This document shows, one piece after another, positions 10,187 through 21,107 of a stretch of 30,465 bases of DNA. The notes under the pieces are model-generated. The model was given only the letters and a program-made list of their open reading frames with translations, ran no database searches and was not told the DNA's origin. This stretch comes from Penium margaritaceum (Eukaryota; Streptophyta; Zygnematophyceae; Desmidiales; Peniaceae). The position numbers and the translations under genes are program-made. The stretch is from contig SZWC01000809.1 in NCBI GenBank assembly GCA_023375785.1, forward strand, positions 166,136-196,600. Reading direction: 5' to 3'. Every line of letters starts with the position of its first letter. Position 1 is the stretch's first letter.

Positions 10187-11074
10187 ACGACCCTCGCGAC
10201 CAAGAGTTCAACGGAAACGGCGGCTACGACATAGATAAAACACCGCCGACAGCTGCAAGAAGCAGCAAAAACGCTAGAAGGGACTACGGCATCTACGCTT
10301 CACCGTTTGAGGTACCGTAAAGTGCGTTAGGAAGCTAGAGAAGAGCTCTATTTTTTTAGGCTTCTACTCCACAGTCTCTCCTCACCTCCAAGGGACCTAA
10401 GGGAATTTTGTGGGATGGACTGGGGAGTGCCCACCCCCAAACCAACAAGTTTTCCCCTCTCCTCAAGGTTGACTCCTTCCCTCCTTCAACCAAAATTTGG
10501 GAAAGCATTTCTTTCCAAGGCCAGGGGCTCTCAAAGCTTGAGGAAGCCATAAAACGAGGGAGGACGACACCTTGGGGACTTTTGGCGGCTCCTCCAACAC
10601 CGCCGGCTCGAGGAGGACGCCGTAAAGGGGCGCAATACGTGCCAAGAAGACAATCAAGAGACCAAGGAAGACCACAAGACAATAAGACAAGAAGACAAGA
10701 GGAAAAGGCGTCTTTTTGTTCTTGAACTTGTATAAGGTCAAGAACAAAAAGACTCCTTTTCTTCTTGTCTTCTTTTCTTGTTTTATTGCTCTTTGTCTTA
10801 GTTTTGTGAGCGGTACTCACACTTCTTGTTACTCCCTTGTATTGTTATTTCTTGTTTTCCTAGATCCTTGTTGCTACCAAGTGCCGTGAGTCACGGCTTA
10901 GGAGGACTACTTTCTAAACCCACGACCTTGTGCCGACATGGCGGCCTAGGAAAACAGAAAATTAACTTATAACTACCTCACCGATCGTGAGAGCAACGTC
11001 TTAGGAGGTGATTCCTCCTTGTTGTGGGGTGATCCTCACAACGATCTTCACATTCTAGTTGCACGAATGACGAG
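10187..11074 (+). other. Untranslated leader of element B with long hairpin
   Basis: About 890 nt between PBS and gag ATG. The main feature is a hairpin whose arms are 10691-10725 and 10738-10772: 35 positions with two mismatches, including a perfect 16-bp core (GTCTTTTTGTTCTTGA and its complement) around a 12-nt loop. Weak pairing may continue outward. A 15-nt inverted repeat containing TGAGTCA lies at 10883-10897, as in element A. No coding frame here is credible. The hairpin might act in packaging, dimerisation or translation, but nothing in the sequence settles this. Confidence 0.7.
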
Positions 11075-13175
11075 ATGGCAAGTGCCGGACCGTCCAAGAC
11101 AAACAAGGGCAAGGTGGTGACGGCCTCACCACGAGCTCTTGGCGGAATCCAAATGCTGGGAGCCGCCACCGCGAGCACAGTTGCCAATCCAAAGGCAACC
11201 GTATCGCCTAAGGCAACAGTACCGCCTAAGGCAATGGTACCGCCTAAGGACACCTCACCGCCTAAAGCAACCAACGCCAACCTCGGGGACACCAAGAAGC
11301 ATGCGGAGGCTAAAAAAGTGCTTGACGAGCACGTCGATGCGCACGTGGGCGATCCCCACGCGACGGATAACTCAATGGAGGAGGATCTCCTAGAAGGGGA
11401 TCCCGACGAAGAGCACGACGCCAACGATGGCGAAGGCGATGAGAATCGCGACCATCGTCATCATCGTGCGGCAAACTTGAGCCCATTGCTCGAGAAGGAT
11501 AAGATGCCCGTCGCGTCCCCTGAAGCTGTCGATGGCAGCGAGACTGCCGAGAGCAGCAAGGGCGCTAAAAGCGGTCACACTGGAAGTTCCCGCAAGAACG
11601 AGCCGGAGGACGATGCCGCGAAGGCAATTTGTGAGGACCATCGTAGGCTCGCGAAGTTTGCTGCTGAGGAGGCAAGCCGACTCAGGATCACCACCGACGG
11701 TGGGGATATGGCACCCCTCAGAGGAATGGGGGCAGACCCCTCTTCCTACGATGCGGCCAAAATGGGGCAAGGCAATGCCCACTTGAGCGTCGTCGCCGAC
11801 GACAGTCTCCTCCGAAAGGTGGGACTCCTTGGAGGTGTGTACGCGAACCGTACCCTCTTGCAGTGGGTAAGGGTCCACGGACAATGCGAGGCCCTGGAGG
11901 CTATCGTCGATGCTCTGACGACATCAAAGCTCGAGTTTGCGTTCGCCAACTTGCTAGCCCACGTCGGGCAGAGCATCACGGACCTTGACCGTGATCGCCA
12001 GCTTTAGCGCCTGGCCGCCCATGAGGCAAGCCGTCGATGCAACGACCTTGACAAGGTGTTGCAGAGCGTGACCCGGGTGTGGATGCAGTAGCAAGCGCAA
12101 CATGTCGCAGCTACAGATGCCACTGCCGGTGGCAGTGAAGACTTGCCTACCTCGACGACTTCAGGGTCGGTCATGAACACGTCCTTCCTCCACAATATGG
12201 AGATCTTCTCGAAGGGCGTGAAGCTGACCGACTGGTTGAACCGCACGGTGCACGTTCTACGTGTCCACAAGGCTCCACTCAGCCAGTGGGGCGACCTTGC
12301 CACGACGCGGTTTGAAGATAAACTCTTCAAGTATGTGGTCAAGGAGTGGACTACGCAGCAACCGGACCTCGAGTGGCAGTCCATGTCGTAGGAGGCCTTC
12401 TACGCGATCATGCGCAAGAAATGCACCCAACGTGAGGAGGCGTTGCGTGCTTTCCACAAGATCAAGGACTTTAGGTAGCTGGGCAGCTCGTTCCTACTAG
12501 AGTGAATTTGTCGCATTCGTGGAGGAAGCCAAAAGCTTCACCGAGGGTGATGGGACTCAGACTTTCAAGTACCCGGAGTGCATGCTGCTGGAGTACTTAC
12601 GTGTTGGTCTTGCCAGCGAGAAGCTAAAGGGCAAGACCACCACGATAGCCACTGGCCAAGCTTGGACAAGCTGGAGGGTGTTGCGCGACTACATGAGCAA
12701 AATGTATTTGGCGAACCCGAAGCACTACTCTGATGCACGGCCGAACGCGCGTGTACAGCAAGGCCGCGACATGCACATGGACGTTGCAGGGGCTCGTGGA
12801 TCAGCTGGACAGCAAAGTGGGGCCAAGGGCAAGCAGCCTGCAGACCCTCCAACCAAGAAGGCTAGTGGATACAAGGTCCCCAACAACAAGCACAGCAGTG
12901 AGAATGATGAGCTGCAGGCGACGTGTGAGCGTCACAACACATCCTTCCGCGAAGGGCTCTGCCACAACTGCACGCAACCGGGCCACTTTAGTGCTCTGTG
13001 CCCTCAGGCTACTGGGGGTGGGCATGAGGCCGCGGCGTTAGCTGCAGTAATAGCACCTCATGGGGATGGTGCAGCAGGAGGCCGCGGACAGGACCGTGGA
13101 CAGGGTTGTGGTCGCGGCAATGGACCCGGTCGTGGTAATGGACAGGGCCGTGGGACGGGTTTTCCCCATCCCTGA
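11075..13175 (+). pseudogene. gag of element B, broken (about 700 codons originally)
   Basis: Gag forms the particle and binds the element RNA. The start ATG at 11075 matches element A. The N-terminal ~310 codons are open and carry proline/lysine hexapeptide repeats followed by acidic and His-rich stretches, with no known domain. The capsid-like retrotransposon-gag domain spans about 12170-12640. The zinc knuckle is intact (LCHNCTQPGHFSALC, CX2CX4HX4C, about 12957-13001), followed by a G/R/Q-rich tail. Breaks: TAG at 12005, 12089 (CAG in A), 12389 (TGG in A) and 12476, and a 5-bp deletion near 12490 that moves the frame. From 12519 to the TGA at 13173-13175 the frame is open. The end overlaps the predicted frameshift signal into pol. 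Confidence 0.88.
11192..11272 (+). repeat. 18-bp tandem repeat in gag (hexapeptide KATVPP)
   Basis: Four 18-bp units starting AAGGCAACC/AAGGCAACA and a half unit, encoding KATVSP-KATVPP-KAMVPP-KDTSPP-KAT. Element A has about two units in the same place, so copy number varies between family members. Confidence 0.85.
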
Positions 13176-13201
13176 GTGACGTCAGTGGAGACCACTCAGG
13201 G
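13157..13201 (+). promoter_or_regulatory. Predicted -1 ribosomal frameshift signal, element B gag-pol junction
   Basis: In the gag frame the heptamer is G GGT TTT (13157-13163). The spacer CCCCAT (13164-13169) leads to a perfect 9-bp stem, CCCTGAGTG (13170-13178) with CACTCAGGG (13193-13201), around a 14-nt loop in which GTC and GAC can add three pairs. The gag stop TGA (13173-13175) lies inside the stem. Pol continues in the -1 frame. Heptamer, spacer and stem all fit the usual -1 frameshift geometry and recur in element A. Confidence 0.65.
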
Positions 13202-16200
13202 GTTAAACTGGATCACGAGTGTGGGTTCGTGTTTTCAGATGAGGATGTTAAACAATTTGAGTTGTTAACGAGTTCAAATTTCTCTGTTGTCTTCTCTCCT
13301 CTTGTTGAACCGCATTCTACACTTGCTGACTGATGTTTACCACTAAACCTTGCATCTCCGGATGAGATGCATGATCGTACATGCTTAGTGGTGGCAACAC
13401 AGACCACTGTGCAAGAGTTGTGTGACACAGTAATTGAAGCAAACGCCCTCAAAGCAATGAGTTCAATCACGTTCTCAGTACCCTTAGTCGACGATTTCGA
13501 CCCAGTCAAGTTTAAAGACTGGAAGGTGCTAGCCGGATTCACGCGTGCCCACAAGATGTGAACTCGAGTGGGTGAATCATGAGAGTTGCATTGGCCGTTG
13601 TACAGATTCCGTGTTTATCACAAAGTCGGCTTGCCGTCGTCGAGTCTGTTCACTCGGAAGAGTGGAGGCAACATGACGATGCAGTTCAAGGGACACCTAG
13701 CTTGTGCTCCCGTGAACATACTTGCTGACACTGGAGGAGATGATTCTTTTGTTAGCCTTGGGTTACCCAACAGGTTGGCCTAAAGTACGAGCCATCGAAT
13801 GGCGCATTTGTTGTGGATGACAACCGTACGGTACCCGTGATCGATACTTGTAGAGTAAAAATTTGCATTCAAGGGTACACGCAGAGTGTCACGTTGAAGG
13901 TACCCAACATTCTTGACCAATTTGATGTGGTGTTGGGCGATCCCTGGCTCTGTGACGACAAGGCTCTAATGTGCTTTGAATCAAAGCGTTTGATCCTCCA
14001 AAAAGGACAATGTCACTTTATGTTGATTCCGAGTACGGAATTATCACCGACCTGACTCAAAGTCCATGCCAACTTGTCTGCGATGCAGGTCAAGAGACGT
14101 CTTCGACAAGGTTGTCCATAACTCTTGGCTCGGCTACACAAAGTGGAGGACGACGTGAAGGAAGACACGCCATAAGAGATCAAGTCTCCATTGGCAGAGT
14201 TCTCTGACGTATTCCAAGACCCACCGGCTGGGCTTCCACCAGAAAGACAAATGGGCCACACGATTCCACTGGAACCGGAAGCGACTCCTCCGTTCAGACC
14301 CATGTAACGCCTTAGCCCAGTAAAAAGGCGAGAGGCCAAATGGAAAATCAAAGATTACCTTGCAAAAGGGGGGATCGAGCGCAGTAGCTCGCCGTACGGT
14401 GCGCCGATCCATTTTGTGAACAAAAAGGATGGTGGTTTACGCATGTGCGTGGATTACCGGGCGTTGAACAAGCTGACGGTGAAATATTGATTCCCCTTAG
14501 TGCGGCTCAAGGACCTTTTTGACCAACTCCAAGGCGCCAAATTGTTTTTGTCCTTGGATTTGTCTCAAGGGTACCATCAAATCCACATCATGAAAGATGA
14601 TGTGCCCAAAACCGTATTTTGAATGCACATGGGACACTATCAGTTCCGAGTGTTATGCTTTGGGCTTACAAATGCCCCGGCAACCTTCCAAGGAAAAATG
14701 AACCGAACGTTCGCCAAGCAACTCAGACAGTCTGTCTTGGTTTACTTGGATGACATCCTGGTTTTCTACAAATCAATGGAAGAGCACATAGAACATCTAC
14801 GCGAAGTTCTCACAATCCTGCGAGAATAGAAGTTCTATGCAAAAGTGAGCAAGTGCAAGTTTGCACAAGAGGACCTCAAATACCTTGGACACATTGTTGG
14901 CAAGGACGGCATCCGTGTGGACCCACGAAAGGTCCAAGTCATTGTGGACTGGCCACGCCTCGAAAATGTTGGGCAGATTCGGTCTTTTCTTGGCCTTACA
15001 GACTACTTTCGACGGTTTATGTAAGGGTATTCGACACTGGTAGCACCGCTAACCAGGCTCACGCGAAAAGACGTGCGTTGGGAATGGACACCTGATTGCG
15101 AGAACGCGTTCCTCAAATTCAAAGAGCTTTTATCCACGGCCCCCGTCCTAGCTCTTCCGGATCCATTGCAACTGTGGGAGGTTTGATGTGATGCGTTGGT
15201 AGTAGGACTCGAAGCCGTCCTCATGCAGAATGGTCACCCAGTTCCGTATGAGAGCCGGAAGCTCATCCCCGTGGAAACGTGGTACACGACTAGGGATCAA
15301 AAGCTCCTTGCGGTAGTGCACGCTTTCAAGATGTGGTGTTGCTACCGCAAGGGTGCTAAAGGGGGTGTGATCGTCATGATCGACCATAATCCATTGGTGT
15401 TTTTCCAAACACAACCGAACCTTTCAAGACGACAGGCGCGTTGGAGCGAATAGGTGAGCCGATTCTTGTTCACATGGGAATGTTAGCTAGGACGCATCAA
15501 TGCGGCCGATCCACTAAGCCGACAGCCTGTGGAAATCAAAAGCAACCACCGAGGTCAGTGGGTGTTTTATGGCCATTGCAACAACAACAGTGCAATCACC
15601 AGATCCTCCTGCACCTCTGTGGCAACCACCACGAGATATAATCCATTACAAAGGTTTTGCAAATAGGATCCGGATGGGATACTGTGTGGATTCTTGGTTT
15701 CGAGACTCTCAAAACTTGGACAAGTACGACTTGGTGGAGGCCACAAGAATCTTCTGGCATGGAGAACAAGTTGTGCCAAACTTGGGAGACCTTCGAGGAA
15801 AGGTTATCTCCCCGTTCCACGACCCGCCGGTCGCAGGTCATGTGGGACCCCAAAAGACTGGACAGGCACTCTCGGACCACTATTGGTGGCCAGGGTGGAG
15901 TGTCGATGTCCGTAAGTATTGCATGACATGCGTCCCATGTCTTTGGAATAAGGCTAGTAACAAGAAGCGTGCTGGACTCCTCCAACAGCTTCCCATTCCT
16001 AGGACTCCATGGGAGTGCGTCAGCATGGACTTCATTACTGGTCTTCCGGACATGGCCCGTGGCCAGGATGCAATACTAGTGGTTGTGGATCTTTTGACAA
16101 AGATGACACACTTCATTCCTACAACCACTGACGTGAACGCAGAGGAGACCGCTTGTCTCTTCTTTGAGGGTGCCGCAAAGTACCACGGCTTGCTGTTGCG

Positions 16201-17091
16201 CATTATCTCCGATCGAGATCAAAAGTTTGCTAGTTGTGGCAAAAGATGCTCGAATACTGCGGCAGTGAGTCACAAATGTTGACAACATTTCACCCTCAAA
16301 CTGACGGACAAATAGAGCGCATGAATCGCACTCTTGAGCAGATGCTCCGCAAGTACGTGGACCCTGTCATGCATGATTGGGATGAATTCCTAGCACCAGC
16401 AGAGTTTGCTGTGAACAACTCGGTGAACGAGTCCACACGCTTCACACTGATCGTGTTGAATAGTGGTCAGCATCTAGTGGTACCCTCTTCGTTGGTGGAT
16501 AGTGGGAGCACAGAAGGGCAGGTTCCTTCCGCTCAAACCTTTGCCGAGCGCATCAACTCCTTGTTATAGGAGGGTCACCTTCAAGCACCTCGGCAGCGAA
16601 AAAAGGCACATACCGACAAAGGTCGCCGGGAGGTCTCGTTTGATATCGGTGACAAAGGGCTGCTTAGCACTAAAAACCTTGGGTTGAAGTTGCCAGGGGC
16701 AAGAAAATTTCTACCAAAGTGGATTGGGTCGTTTCCCACTGTGGCACGCATTGGGCCAGTGGCATACCGATTGCTACTTCAGCCGAGTATGAAAACACAT
16801 GACGTGTTTCATGTGAGCCTGGTGGCTCCATACACGGCAAATGGAACCGTTCAGCCACCGCCAGCAGTCCTTGTTGCCAATGGCCAATACAAGGTCCTTC
16901 GCCTACTCCAGCACCGAGAGCGTACTCTTCTGTCGTGTGTTGTTAGGGAGTACCTCGTTCATTGGGTCGGTTGTGGACCTGAACATATCTCATGGGAGCC
17001 TGAGTCTCGGTTGCCCATAGGGGTGGTCAACGAGTATTGGAGCAAGATTGCAGCTCGCACAGATCGGCGCGTGGCAAGAGGTACCACCTGA
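13164..17091 (+). pseudogene. pol of element B, broken: protease, RT, RNase H, integrase, chromodomain
   Basis: Protease: ADTGGDDSF at about 13724. RT: LDLSQGYHQI (14554), GLTNAPATF, YLDD box (14743-14754). RNase H: CDA with the Asp at 15190 and IDH at 15382, but K (AAG, 15301) where E is expected, so the domain is probably inactive. Integrase: H...H and CMTC zinc finger, then D at 16028, D at 16211 and E at 16315 (GQIERMN). Chromodomain about 16890-17030 (EYLVHWVG...SWEPE), which may guide integration to marked chromatin. Stops include 13331, 13559, 14305, 14488, 14620, 14827, 15022, 15184, 15451, 15484 and 16567. Frame changes occur near 13780, 15550 and 16225. It cannot yield a functional polyprotein. 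Confidence 0.93.
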
Positions 17092-17366
17092 ACGTGGAAA
17101 AAGTGAACAACATTCCCACAGGGCAGCATTCATGGACACCGACCATAGGAGGATGGGGACGCCCAACATGGTTGTCGCGCAGACGCTCCAGCCTAAAGGG
17201 AGGAGGCTGCTAGCCGTGCTGACCTACAAGCTGCAGCTTAGGTCTAAGTACCATGCACCTGTTCATGTCTAGCAGGTGATTGAAATTACAATTTTTCTTT
17301 CACAGTATTGATGACTCACTGACTGATAATCTTACTTGTTGTTCATGAACCGGGACGGTTCATAAT
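17092..17366 (+). other. 3' untranslated part of element B
   Basis: About 275 bp between the end of pol and the polypurine tract. No coding frame or motif recognised. Confidence 0.6.
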
Positions 17367-17378
17367 AAGTGGGGTGGA
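17367..17378 (+). other. Polypurine tract of element B
   Basis: AAGTGGGGTGGA, purine-rich apart from two T, one base before the 3' LTR start. This is the expected primer for plus-strand DNA synthesis. Confidence 0.7.
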
Positions 17379-17379
17379 C

Positions 17380-18067
17380 TGTAGCGGGAGGACCGGTTCG
17401 GCCCTCCCTCCTCGCTGAAGCGAGGGGTGGTTGCGCACCATCCCTTGCGTCAGCGAGGGCTGGCCGGCGGCCAGCACATCGATGGCCGCCGGCCAGCTCG
17501 TTGCCGGCCGGCTGGACGGCCGGCGGTCGGCCAAGCGACAGGACGGCCAGCCCCAGCTGCCGATCGCGGCCTCACCCCGATCGGTGGCTGAGAGGCCACG
17601 AGGACCTCAAGGGCGAGGCTTCGTGGCCTCGTGCCCTCGCCCTCCCTTTCCTTCCTTGCAAAACAAGCAAGCGAGGACAAGGGATAGGCGGAGCGAGGGT
17701 TAGGTCGTGAGAGCTGGCGCAGAATTGCCAACGTGCCTCGCACGCGATGATTTCGCGCCAGAACGGTAAAACGTAAATCGAAGTTTGTTTGCGACAAACT
17801 TCGACATGAAAAAAACAAAATAACTTGTGTGAACACACGAGTTTGAGGTAAACATCCCCGGTTTGGGTCCCAAAACCAGGGATTTGGTTAAAAACGGAAA
17901 TGGACCTCCGGAGACTCCAAATTTTCGAGTCTCCCTGCTCTGGGTCGTTGATGACGATTGCCCTTCAGTCCTGCGAAGGGGGTAAACCCCTGACGCAGAC
18001 TGAGAACGCCATTCTGCGAAATCCAACGACGACTTTAGAGCAGGAGCTGGAGACTCAGCCCGTTACA
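17380..18067 (+). repeat. 3' LTR of element B (688 bp)
   Basis: TGTAGCGGGAGG...GTTACA, aligning end to end with 9461-10169 at roughly 85% identity by eye and with many transitions. The GGCCGGC cluster (17459-17530) is arranged a little differently. The U3 inverted repeat is partly decayed (AGCTGCCGATCG...CGATCGGTGGCT). Confidence 0.93.
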
Positions 18068-18072
18068 CTTGT
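18068..18072. other. Right target-site duplication of element B
   Basis: CTTGT directly after the 3' LTR, against CTTGA before the 5' LTR. Confidence 0.65.
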
Positions 18073-20240
18073 CAACAATATTGCCGTGTCAAAGACTTCT
18101 AGGAAACAACCACTATTGTGGATACCACTACGGTGACATCCAAGAACACATTGCGTTTCAGTTTGACAATGTACATCTAGTGAACCACACCCATAACCAA
18201 GGGAGATCAATCGCTTCAACATGACCTTTCAGTGAACAAAGCGTGGTTCAAGTACACTGTAGTCAAATACAGTTTCCATCCGTGGATGAGAACTCACATT
18301 TATCAAAATCTCTCGTGCCATTTCAGGTCACCTGGTGGTAACAAGAGCGAGTTCCTTTATGATCTCTGTCGGAGACTGATGTTTTTTCAATGAACTGCTT
18401 TTTTTTACACATTGACATAGCATAGTGAGTTCTACGCCATACATTCGGCACAACCGGAACCCATTTGCATGATGTTTGAAGAGCTTGACATACACCATTG
18501 GTGTACCGTGTCACGATATCCTCACGTTTGAGACTTTTTTAAAACATGGATAACTTGTGGAGAATGATATGGTTCCTCAGGGTCTGTTTTGATGCTTCCT
18601 TTCACATCAACATTTGGCTATGACACACTCATTGAATCTTTAATGCAATCTTAAATACGACTATTACGTGGTCGGTCGGACCACTGAGAGCTCATCTCTT
18701 TAGTCACAAGTTTTTGCCGTGAATTCTAGGCCATGATGTGATCTTAACTGTGTTGTAGCTAGTTTATNCTATGACACACTCATTGAATCTTTAATGCAAT
18801 CTTAAATACGACTATTACGTGGTCGGTCGGACCACTGAGAGCTCATCTCTTTAGTCACAAGTTTTTGCCGTGAATTCTAGGCCATGATGTGATCTTAACT
18901 GTGTTGTAGCTAGTTTATGGACGCCTTGAGATTGCCGTAGTATCATAGAGCTACAGTAGTGGAAAAGGTGTATCGTCCTTTTTGTACGAGAATGAAGTTT
19001 TCACATGACAGTGGGTGGACTAATGTTGCTGACATTGGTTCAAGTACTTTTGTTCACTTTTGACATTTGGTCGATCTAAACACATGCCAAAATGTGACTG
19101 TTGCGGCTCTTGACCACCGGACTGTTTTGTCTCACATCGTAGGGGAACCATGGAAGAGCCATTAATTCTCTTTAAAGCATTGTTTATCCAGTTTATTTGA
19201 CATGAATTTTTATATAAAGACAAAGCTTCTTTTAATCATTGGTGCCAGTCGGATAAAACGATTTAGCAGGACCACTCATTGTGTAGTATAGTGCTAATGG
19301 TTTCACCATTCCATGTGTATTCAAGATATAGTCTTGTTCTTGACATACTCGGGGCATTGGTCTGCATCGACCATTTTGTCATTGTTATGTATGCACGTGC
19401 ATGATTCAACACCTCGAAGGCATACCATGCCTTCTTTCATAGTTGCAAGCACAAAATCTGTACAGTTCCTACAAATTCACCTTCTTTGGATCGAGATCAG
19501 GGAGGAATACATGGACTCCATCAATTTTCACCATCTCATGGAGTATTCATTACACATACAATCTATACACCCCATCATTAAGCCATCAACAATACAACGG
19601 AAATGAATTTGCTACTGGCGTAGCAAAGCAAATAAATCTACCAAAAAATGGTCTTCCAGTGCTGTATCTTTTTATCCAAGAAATCAACTGATGCCACCGG
19701 TTTCATCAAACCTCACAAAACGTTTGCGATTACCCATCACTAAAATCTGCTTTAGCTGAGACGATGCACCATTAGTTGTCAACAAAATATCCCGTGTCCA
19801 CTGTATTACGTCGTTCGTGCATGACACATACCCAATTGCATGTAACCAAAGTGCAATGGCATGAACCACATACCTTGAGCCATAGAAAAGAGGGTTAACC
19901 TTGTCACTGGAGTCAAGGAACCATGCCACAAACTGATGTAGTCATCATAGGCATGGTTGTATCCAAAAATCCTACCTTTCTGTATGGCCTAGCCAGATGG
20001 AAACAATACCCTTGTGCCGAAATAGGAGTGACGAGGAGTGACGCAATGGATTTTCAATCGTGACACTCCTCTTGTCATTTATGTGGAAAAAACATGTTTT
20101 AAGGCTCGAGTCAAAGTAAACACTTATTTGTAGGTATCCTTCTTGATGTTGAATCTTCAACACTTCAACCCCGAGGTCCTGAAACTTGGGAAAAGCATTT
20201 AAATGCCATAACTTCATTCTACAACTCATTCCACACGAAT
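18073..20240. repeat. Unclassified repeat R, copy 1, right half
   Basis: Collinear with about 23840-25520. Landmarks: GATACCAC; CATGACCTT.CAG; TTGAAGAGC.TGA; TGGTGTACC.T.TCA; GTGATCTCAACT/GTGATCTTAACT; CTGTAGTAGTGGA/CTACAGTAGTGGA; CCATGGA.GA; TTGACATAC; CATACC.TGCCTTCTT; CATACCCAATT; CC.TAGAAAAGAGGGTTA. Its last ~300 bp match copy 0 at 5380-5660 instead of copy 2. The minus strand has open stretches (for example 19684-19929 and 19972-20376), but differences between copies are spread evenly over codon positions where checked (about 19845-19905). I therefore do not call a gene. Confidence 0.7.
18618..18918. repeat. Exact 150-bp direct duplication around a single N (probable assembly join)
   Basis: 18618-18767 and 18769-18918 are identical over 150 bp, separated only by N at 18768. 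All other repeats in this region are strongly diverged, and copy 2 of repeat R has the segment once. Two unmerged overlapping contig ends joined with one N explain this best. Confidence 0.9.
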
Positions 20241-20377
20241 AACCAAGAAGTAGCCTATGTATAGGGGAGAAATCCACGCACCTCCATTTCTTTGTTAGAG
20301 GCTTAAATAGCAAAATAAACCATTGACCAAGCACGGGTACCAAGTAAAGGTGCACACCAAAAGATCGGAATTGCATG

Positions 20378-20395
20378 CCAAAACCGCGGTTTTGG
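20378..20395. repeat. Perfect 18-bp palindrome and adjacent GGTTCC-type inverted motifs
   Basis: CCAAAACCGCGGTTTTGG is followed at once by a near-palindrome centred on GGTACC and then GGAACC...GGTTCC (to about 20428). Read on minus from 20439 the stretch starts CAGGGCCAGGCAAGGGAACC, which resembles the CAGGG start of some hAT terminal repeats, but no partner end was found. Confidence 0.7.
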
Positions 20396-21107
20396 TTCTG
20401 GTACCGGAACCCCGGTTACGGTTCCCTTGCCTGGCCCTGAGCCGTGGTGCCGATTTGCGATCTTAGAACTGTGACAGAACCATGATTTTCAACGTTCATT
20501 GAGGGGGGGGGGGGGGGGGATAGCTATGACGTCTACTTCAACCTATGTAGAACCCTCTGTGGACATACCCTGACACCCCCCCTTCCCACGCTACATGCCT
20601 AATGGAAACCAATACATCTTATCTTCACGTGGATGGGATGGGAGCCTCCTCCACCACCGCTGAACAGACAAGCACTCTGAGTGTATGTGTGTGCATGCAG
20701 CACACTGTTTTCTCCAGATGGCAAATTGCGTAATGGGAGGCACTGCATAACGCACCGCGGTGCCATTTAGATCAGCCTCTGGACAGCTGTCGATTGAGCT
20801 GCACGATCGACGGCCGGTTGATGCGTCTAGCCTGTGGATATGGACACGGACAGTCCGAGGAGCTAAGCATACCACAATTGTCTGAGGTGTGCAAAGGCTC
20901 CAAAGAGTCCGAGGGACGCAGACGGGGACATTTCCTTTGGTGCTGAGCGGACGTCAATTTCATCCACTGAGTCAAGCTGAAGGACTCTCCATTTCGTCCT
21001 CTTGCCGAGCGGTCGAAACAGATGCAGTGGTGCTCAGCGAACCCTCCTTAAACCTTGGCCGCTGTTCCATACGTTCCTCACTTTGACTCTCTCGAGCATA
21101 GCTCAAG
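20396..21107. other. No gene recognised; G17 run
   Basis: Contains 17 consecutive G (20503-20519) and otherwise unique-looking sequence leading to the hAT start codon. It could hold the 5' end and promoter of the hAT element. No terminal inverted repeat was confirmed. Confidence 0.45.

Larger units (their letters stand above)
9461..18067 (+). mobile_element. Chromovirus element B, full-length but inactivated Ty3/gypsy LTR retrotransposon (8.6 kb)
   Basis: The order is 5' LTR, PBS, leader, gag, pol (protease, RT, RNase H, integrase, chromodomain), polypurine tract, 3' LTR. Integrase after RNase H defines Ty3/gypsy, and the C-terminal chromodomain places it among chromoviruses. Both coding regions carry many stops and several frameshifts, and the LTRs are only about 85% alike by eye, so the insertion is old. 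It is nested in repeat R copy 1, with the uninterrupted equivalent near 23810-23840. It lies head-to-head with element A, so the two form a widely spaced inverted repeat. Confidence 0.95.

Noticed and set aside
13160..13166. TTTTCCC as the slippery site
   Set aside because: In the gag phase it would not allow re-pairing of the second codon at -1; G GGT TTT fits the rule.
19684..20376. Minus-strand protein gene in repeat R (open frames 19684-19929 and 19972-20376)
   Set aside because: Between copies 1 and 2, differences in the part I aligned (about 19845-19905) fall evenly on all three codon positions, so there is no sign of coding constraint.
20503..20519. G17 run as a regulatory G-quadruplex
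   Set aside because: A lone homopolymer next to no gene; more likely slippage or a sequencing artefact.
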